From JACPKO01 sp964406775 (GTDB lineage: Bacteria; Patescibacteriota; Microgenomatia; Daviesbacterales; UBA10151), in contig CAYOSW010000023.1 in NCBI GenBank assembly GCA_964406775.1, positions 1 through 18,437 of the forward strand: a stretch of DNA of 18,437 nt, in the 5' to 3' direction. Of the stretch, positions 14,168-18,437 are shown piece after piece. The notes below the pieces were generated by a model. That model made no database searches. It saw only the letters and a list, made by a program, of their open reading frames with translations, and had not been told where the DNA came from. Numbering within the stretch: the first letter of the stretch is position 1; every line of letters starts with the position of its first letter. The position numbers and the translations under genes are program-made.

Positions 14168-17100
14168 CTATTGAGTTACCGAGGTAACCGGTATATTAAT
14201 TACTTGATTCGAATCATCAATAGGGGAAGTTAGAGCAAAATCAACGACACCCTCAAGCTGTCCGGTATTTGCGGTTGCCGACAAGGCAAATTTAGGACTT
14301 GAATCTTTGTCAACAAAGACGGAAATGTCATAACTTGCGCCCGGCAGATTATTTGTCACTTGAGTAAGAATTTTGGAATCAGCTAATTCTTCATCTGTAA
14401 CGGCAGTGCCTATTTGGTGACTTTCCGGAAGCTGAAGGAGCCTGATTACACCGGCCCCTTGCGAGATATAAGACTCTCCAATATCAGCTGTTTTGTTCCT
14501 ATTTGTATCCAGAAAAAGTTTGCCTCCAATACCTATCTTAGCAGAGTTTGAGGTATCTCTTGAAGGGCTTGGTTGAGGAGAAGACGAGCCGGTAGGAGAG
14601 GAGGAAGAAGATGGATTCGTCGAACCTCCAGGAATTGTAATTGTTGAAGATTCTCCTCCCGGGATATGTATCGATCCTGATGCAGGTTGAGGAACAGATG
14701 TTGGAAGAGGGTCATCTTCCGCACCGAAATCATAGTTCATACAAGCCCAATCGATCGAATTCACCCTTGTATCGCGGTTAAAATCGCCTGTAAGACGGTT
14801 GTCATTTTGATTACTTTGTCCCAATATTCTCCATTGTCTAATAAGTTCAGATCTATCCAAAGTATTTATTCTTCCGTCAGGACTGACTGGAGGGGCTATA
14901 TCTCCGATTGGCAATATGAAAGGGGAGCCGTCCGGTTTAAGTATTTCCGTTGTTCCTTCCTGAGCCGTAAAAACCGCTGTTCTTCTCACTGATGAGGGAG
15001 CCTTTATGGACATTGCATAATTCTTATCAACTTGAAGTTTAGTCTTAAGGTTATCAATTTCTCCATCTGCATTGATAGTCACTTTCTCTTCAACTTTATT
15101 AAGTTTATTAGGATTGGCCGGATCCTCGGGATTATAAATAAGGTTCACAATCACATCCTTTGCGTCAAATTTACCGGGCTCTCTGCAGAAAATCCGGGCG
15201 CCCAATGACACCAAAGATTTATCGACAGCACAGGTTGCAATACCTGATTCAAAACCGTCCGGTCTGAGCAGTTTTATCTTAAATCTTTGACCCTCATTTA
15301 TGGGAATATTGGGTTTTTTAAGAAACGCAGTAATCTGTTTATCGTTCCAGCCCAAAACTTCCGGTTTTAAGTTGGATGGGGCAGTTGTTTCGACAGTTCC
15401 TACAGTATTTCCGAAATGCTCGCCTTCAATCGTAATTTTCAGATTCTCTTTGGAAATATCCAGGTTACACGCCAATCCTAAAATCTGAGGAGTTTTGTCC
15501 ACTAAATCAAATGTAAAGCTATCGACTCTGGTCGCTCCATCAGGGTGGAGGAATTGAACCCAAATTTGTTTTGTACCCGGCTTAGTATCTTTTAGCTGAT
15601 ATGTAGTGTTGATGAATTGAGGACCGATACTGTAAGTTGGGGTACCGCTTGAAGAAGGACCTCCTGTTCCACCTGCACTTCCGCCTGTGCCACCGGTTCC
15701 CGCTCCATCGCCATTTCCATTAGTACCGCCTGTGCCAGCTCCATCACCTCCGCCTCCGCCATTACCACCACCGGCGTTGCCTCCACCTCCTGCACCACCT
15801 CCGCCATTACCACCACCGGCGTTGCCTCCACCTCCTGCACCACCTCCGCCGGCTGCTCCGCCGTATTCGGAATAGGAATCCTTCACATCATAGGTATAGT
15901 TAGTTTCATCATTAGGTCCCTGCGGGTTGACCTTATTAAAGTAATTATATTCTGTAGTACCGTCCCCGAACTTTGTAATAACTAAAGCCGCTTTACCGGC
16001 CGGGGCAGTGCCCTGCTGGCCGTTTCCGTTTGTTTTATTAACTTTAGTACATTTTCCGTCACGGCTGTAAGCAAAACCGCTTTTTAAAATCCCTCCCGGA
16101 TCTTTAAAATCCCAGGAAACACGGCCATCGGTCCATACAAATCTGATTGCAAAACTGCCGTCAGCCTGTTTGAATTGCTCCCTGGATCTGATATACGCTT
16201 TTTGACCTTCCTTGCGCCCAGCGGGATTAACATTCATATCTGTGTTGTTCGCATCAACGTTCCCGAGGGTGACCCCATCAGGCACGCAGTTACCCTGTTG
16301 AGCATAAACACTATTTGAGAAACTTCCGAACAGGGAAGCGACCAGGTTCTTTAAAAAGCCAGGTTTAGCTTCCTTGTTTTCTACAAAGATCTCAGTTGAC
16401 GGGCCCATTGCAAACTCCTTCCAGGGAGCCTGGGATAAGCCAGCTTGAGACTCCGCCAATCTGTAAAGCAATTTACTGCTGCCGGGATTGTCTCCGACAA
16501 AAACATCGTCGCTGTCTCCCGACGGGTTGGGGGAGCCGGTGTTAATAAACTGATCATCGGAATCTCCCGAGTCTCCGGTATTAACAAACTGATCATTGCT
16601 ATCCTGAGCGGATACGGTTTTGATTATGCTTGCCCAGAGAGAATTCCTTTTAGCAGCCGGCTTTGTGGGAATTGCCGGTAGGGTAGCCAGATTACCTGGA
16701 ATATCACAGGTACTTCCCGAAATCTGGTTATTTTGACCGCTATCTGCAATCTGAGTTGATCTGGAGTTGATGTTATTTCCGCAGATCTTATTATCGTGAA
16801 CAGTCGCCGGATTTCTGCTTTCTCCGTTTGCTCCGTTTAAGGCAATTCCGATATTAACGTTAGAGATTGTATTGCCGACCACATAAGAATTCATTACTGG
16901 TGTACCGGCATCATCGGGTTCCAGATCAATCCCCGCATAAATGATTGAGCCGTGCTTATTTGTTCCGTCGATCGTACAGTTATCAATTACGACGTTATTT
17001 CCCATAATCAGACCTATTTGCTGGCGCTGACTATGGTTAACTTTGCAACCGGTAATTCTGACATTAGAGGCTCCTTTGGGACCTCCGTCCTTATTTTTAT

Positions 17101-18437
17101 ATCCGATATAGATACCATCCATAGGTACATCATTAACTTCCACATTAATCACATATGCGTTATCAATATTCTCAAGGCGCAAACCGTGTCCTTTATCTAC
17201 AATCCTGGGTACGTCCGGACCTTGAAGTGTTAAATCCCTCACAACTATATTTTGCTGACCGGAAGTTGAATCATTTGCCATCATATCGTCCACGGCAACT
17301 CCATCGGCAAACTTAATTATTGACTGACCCATTCCGTCCCCGAAAAGGGTTGTATTAGAATAGAGTCTGACTTTCTCACTTATAAAATAGGTTCCTGCAG
17401 GCAGGTAGACCGAACCTCCGGATGTTTTAATACTGTCTAGAGCCTGCTGGACGTTATTATTAAAACTCTTAACATTAACGCTTTGAGGATTTCCGCCTCC
17501 TCCACTGGCAGAAGCCGATGGAGAGGGGGATGCCGATGCCGGAGGTGCAGTAAAAGGAGTCGTTCCGCCCGCTAAAGAGGTAATTTCCCCATCAGTTAAG
17601 GCTCTGTTCCAATATCCGACTTCATCAACAGCCGCATTTAATCCGTTGGTCTGGGCGCTGTATTGACCTATTCTTACAAAAAAATCATTGGCAGTTTTAT
17701 TAAGAGTTCCGACTTCATCTTTTGTTGCGACCATTTTACCGTTGATATAAAGCTTAAGACTGGTACCATTAAAGGTACAGGCGACGTGATTCCACTGATT
17801 TAAAGTTATTTTATCCGTTGCCGGCGCATCAACAGTTACGAATTTATCGGCATTTTCCTTAATAGGTGAGGCACTGCAGGACATTCTTCCGTCGCTCACA
17901 GCACCGGGAAGATATCCTATAGCAAAGGTCGGTTTATCACTGTCGGTAGGTCTTCTGGTAAATAAAGCTCCCGGGTTTGCGTCACCAAAACTGTTAGGTT
18001 TTATCCAGCCCGAAACGGAAACATTGTTACTGCCGAGCTCTCCATAATTTCCGATACTGATGTACGATGTTGTAGCCGACGCTATATTCCGGGCTTTTCC
18101 GCTTTTTCCCTCGTCGACTATTGTTGTTCCGTATGCAGTTCCATTACTGTTTGCGTTTTGATGCATAGCATCCTCAACTAATGCACCGTTATTTGCCTGA
18201 TCAACTATGGTGTTTGTAGCCTCATCCATTTTCCAGTAAGAAACCAAACCGGTCAAAAGCGATGAGGTTGCACTCGGAGCCGGAGAAGACGATGATGAAG
18301 GATTGGCGCTTACATTACTAATATTGAAAAAAGGGTTTATCAGCTTCAGAGGAACAAGCGGACAGTCTACTGCTTTCTTTTTGTCCCTATTTATCTTGAT
18401 ACATCCGCCTTCACCGAATTGAATCAACTCACCGGCA
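14168..18437 (-). CDS. Giant surface protein: LamG, beta-helix, dockerin (5' partial)
   Basis: The frame is open to the window edge. Its first residues (GELIQFGEGGCIKI) align with residues 57-69 of the next giant protein, so the anchor and true start lie outside and the TTG at 18427 is not the start. Numbering from that TTG gives 1419 residues: LamG (about 55-290, with QWNHVACTF, LKLYINGK and VDEVGYWNRALTD); a Pro/Ser/Ala linker; a right-handed beta-helix like Pectate_lyase_3 (about 316-575, opening with GGSVYLPAGTY); an acidic DSxDQF repeat (609-643); a possible split beta domain around a Gly-rich insert (857-928); an IPT/TIG-like domain (about 979-1066); a regulatory-like domain (about 1072-1155); a dockerin (1175-1238); a Ser/Pro linker; and an SdrD/B-like Ca-binding domain (about 1297-1419, with FLDTNRNKTADIGE). 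It is probably extracellular and binds or modifies polysaccharide, with catalysis unproven. Confidence 0.87.
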   Translation of the reverse strand, partial: AGELIQFGEGGCIKINRDKKKAVDCPLVPLKLINPFFNISNVSANPSSSSSPAPSATSSLLTGLVSYWKMDEATNTIVDQANNGALVEDAMHQNANSNGTAYGTTIVDEGKSGKARNIASATTSYISIGNYGELGSNNVSVSGWIKPNSFGDANPGALFTRRPTDSDKPTFAIGYLPGAVSDGRMSCSASPIKENADKFVTVDAPATDKITLNQWNHVACTFNGTSLKLYINGKMVATKDEVGTLNKTANDFFVRIGQYSAQTNGLNAAVDEVGYWNRALTDGEITSLAGGTTPFTAPPASASPSPSASASGGGGNPQSVNVKSFNNNVQQALDSIKTSGGSVYLPAGTYFISEKVRLYSNTTLFGDGMGQSIIKFADGVAVDDMMANDSTSGQQNIVVRDLTLQGPDVPRIVDKGHGLRLENIDNAYVINVEVNDVPMDGIYIGYKNKDGGPKGASNVRITGCKVNHSQRQQIGLIMGNNVVIDNCTIDGTNKHGSIIYAGIDLEPDDAGTPVMNSYVVGNTISNVNIGIALNGANGESRNPATVHDNKICGNNINSRSTQIADSGQNNQISGSTCDIPGNLATLPAIPTKPAAKRNSLWASIIKTVSAQDSNDQFVNTGDSGDSDDQFINTGSPNPSGDSDDVFVGDNPGSSKLLYRLAESQAGLSQAPWKEFAMGPSTEIFVENKEAKPGFLKNLVASLFGSFSNSVYAQQGNCVPDGVTLGNVDANNTDMNVNPAGRKEGQKAYIRSREQFKQADGSFAIRFVWTDGRVSWDFKDPGGILKSGFAYSRDGKCTKVNKTNGNGQQGTAPAGKAALVITKFGDGTTEYNYFNKVNPQGPNDETNYTYDVKDSYSEYGGAAGGGGAGGGGNAGGGNGGGGAGGGGNAGGGNGGGGGDGAGTGGTNGNGDGAGTGGTGGSAGGTGGPSSSGTPTYSIGPQFINTTYQLKDTKPGTKQIWVQFLHPDGATRVDSFTFDLVDKTPQILGLACNLDISKENLKITIEGEHFGNTVGTVETTAPSNLKPEVLGWNDKQITAFLKKPNIPINEGQRFKIKLLRPDGFESGIATCAVDKSLVSLGARIFCREPGKFDAKDVIVNLIYNPEDPANPNKLNKVEEKVTINADGEIDNLKTKLQVDKNYAMSIKAPSSVRRTAVFTAQEGTTEILKPDGSPFILPIGDIAPPVSPDGRINTLDRSELIRQWRILGQSNQNDNRLTGDFNRDTRVNSIDWACMNYDFGAEDDPLPTSVPQPASGSIHIPGGESSTITIPGGSTNPSSSSSPTGSSSPQPSPSRDTSNSAKIGIGGKLFLDTNRNKTADIGESYISQGAGVIRLLQLPESHQIGTAVTDEELADSKILTQVTNNLPGASYDISVFVDKDSSPKFALSATANTGQLEGVVDFALTSPIDDSNQVINIPVTSVTQ
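15756..15845 (-). repeat. Two perfect 45-base tandem repeats in a Gly-rich linker
   Basis: Units 15756-15800 and 15801-15845 are identical, and a five-base start of a third follows. Each encodes 15 residues of the pattern GGGGAGGGGNAGGGN. Multiples of three keep the frame, so copy number can change by slippage and lengthen or shorten the linker. Confidence 0.9.
16499..16603 (-). repeat. Acidic DSxDQF tandem repeat
   Basis: Residues 609-643 of the partial giant protein read as three degenerate copies: DSNDQFVNTG, DSDDQFINTG and DSDDVFVGD. The dense Asp/Ser/Asn resembles Ca2+-binding linkers. The DNA copies are also recognisably similar. Confidence 0.7.

Noticed and set aside
15720..15850. Short repeats resembling a CRISPR array
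   Set aside because: The repeats are directly adjacent without unique spacers and encode a Gly-rich linker in frame.
15687..15875. Plus-strand Pro-rich reading frame
   Set aside because: It is the reverse complement of the Gly-rich linker codons, with no ribosome site or independent support.

Overview
The window looks like part of a Candidate Phyla Radiation (Patescibacteria) chromosome, most likely a Microgenomates-type lineage. This is inferred from protein style, not from a marker gene. The signs are a gyrase A with a lineage-type insertion, a single Xer recombinase of the kind common in these genomes, short housekeeping genes packed tightly, and very large secreted mosaic proteins with Pro/Ser linkers, LamG, IPT/TIG-like, dockerin and cohesin modules. 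TGA is used as a genuine stop (at 8853), which argues against the recoded Absconditabacteria/Gracilibacteria.

Left part (1-7134), housekeeping and membrane genes: a short widespread-type repeat with a GCGAAGC mini-hairpin; gyrA (78-2687); a two-helix membrane peptide (2728-2961); a convergent aldo/keto reductase (2958-3773); a divergently transcribed unknown membrane protein (3879-4286); a convergent P2-type Ca2+-like ATPase (4283-6640) that seems to lack its last transmembrane helix; and a divergent 4-helix 'phage holin family 4' protein (6752-7105). Two gene pairs meet tail to tail and share one TTAA as both stop codons. Several genes have a -10 box placed so that transcription would begin at the A of the ATG, meaning leaderless mRNAs. 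This settles two start codons (3879 and 6752).

Right part (7113-18437), all on the minus strand: one probable operon for a cell-surface apparatus. In order of transcription it holds a giant LamG/beta-helix/dockerin protein (5' end outside the window), a giant membrane-anchored protein with three copies of an unrecognised 112-residue Cys domain plus LamG, dockerin and cohesin, two small membrane-anchored paralogous cohesin-like proteins, and a tyrosine recombinase followed by an intrinsic terminator. Both giants share a C-terminal IPT-like/regulatory-like/dockerin block. The dockerins and cohesins encoded side by side suggest a self-assembling, cellulosome-like but non-cellulosomal surface complex with lectin-like and pectate-lyase-like modules. 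This is the most interesting system in the window. The binding pairs proposed here are inference.

No tRNA, rRNA, CRISPR array or insertion sequence was seen. No stretch longer than about 140 bases lacks a gene or gene fragment.
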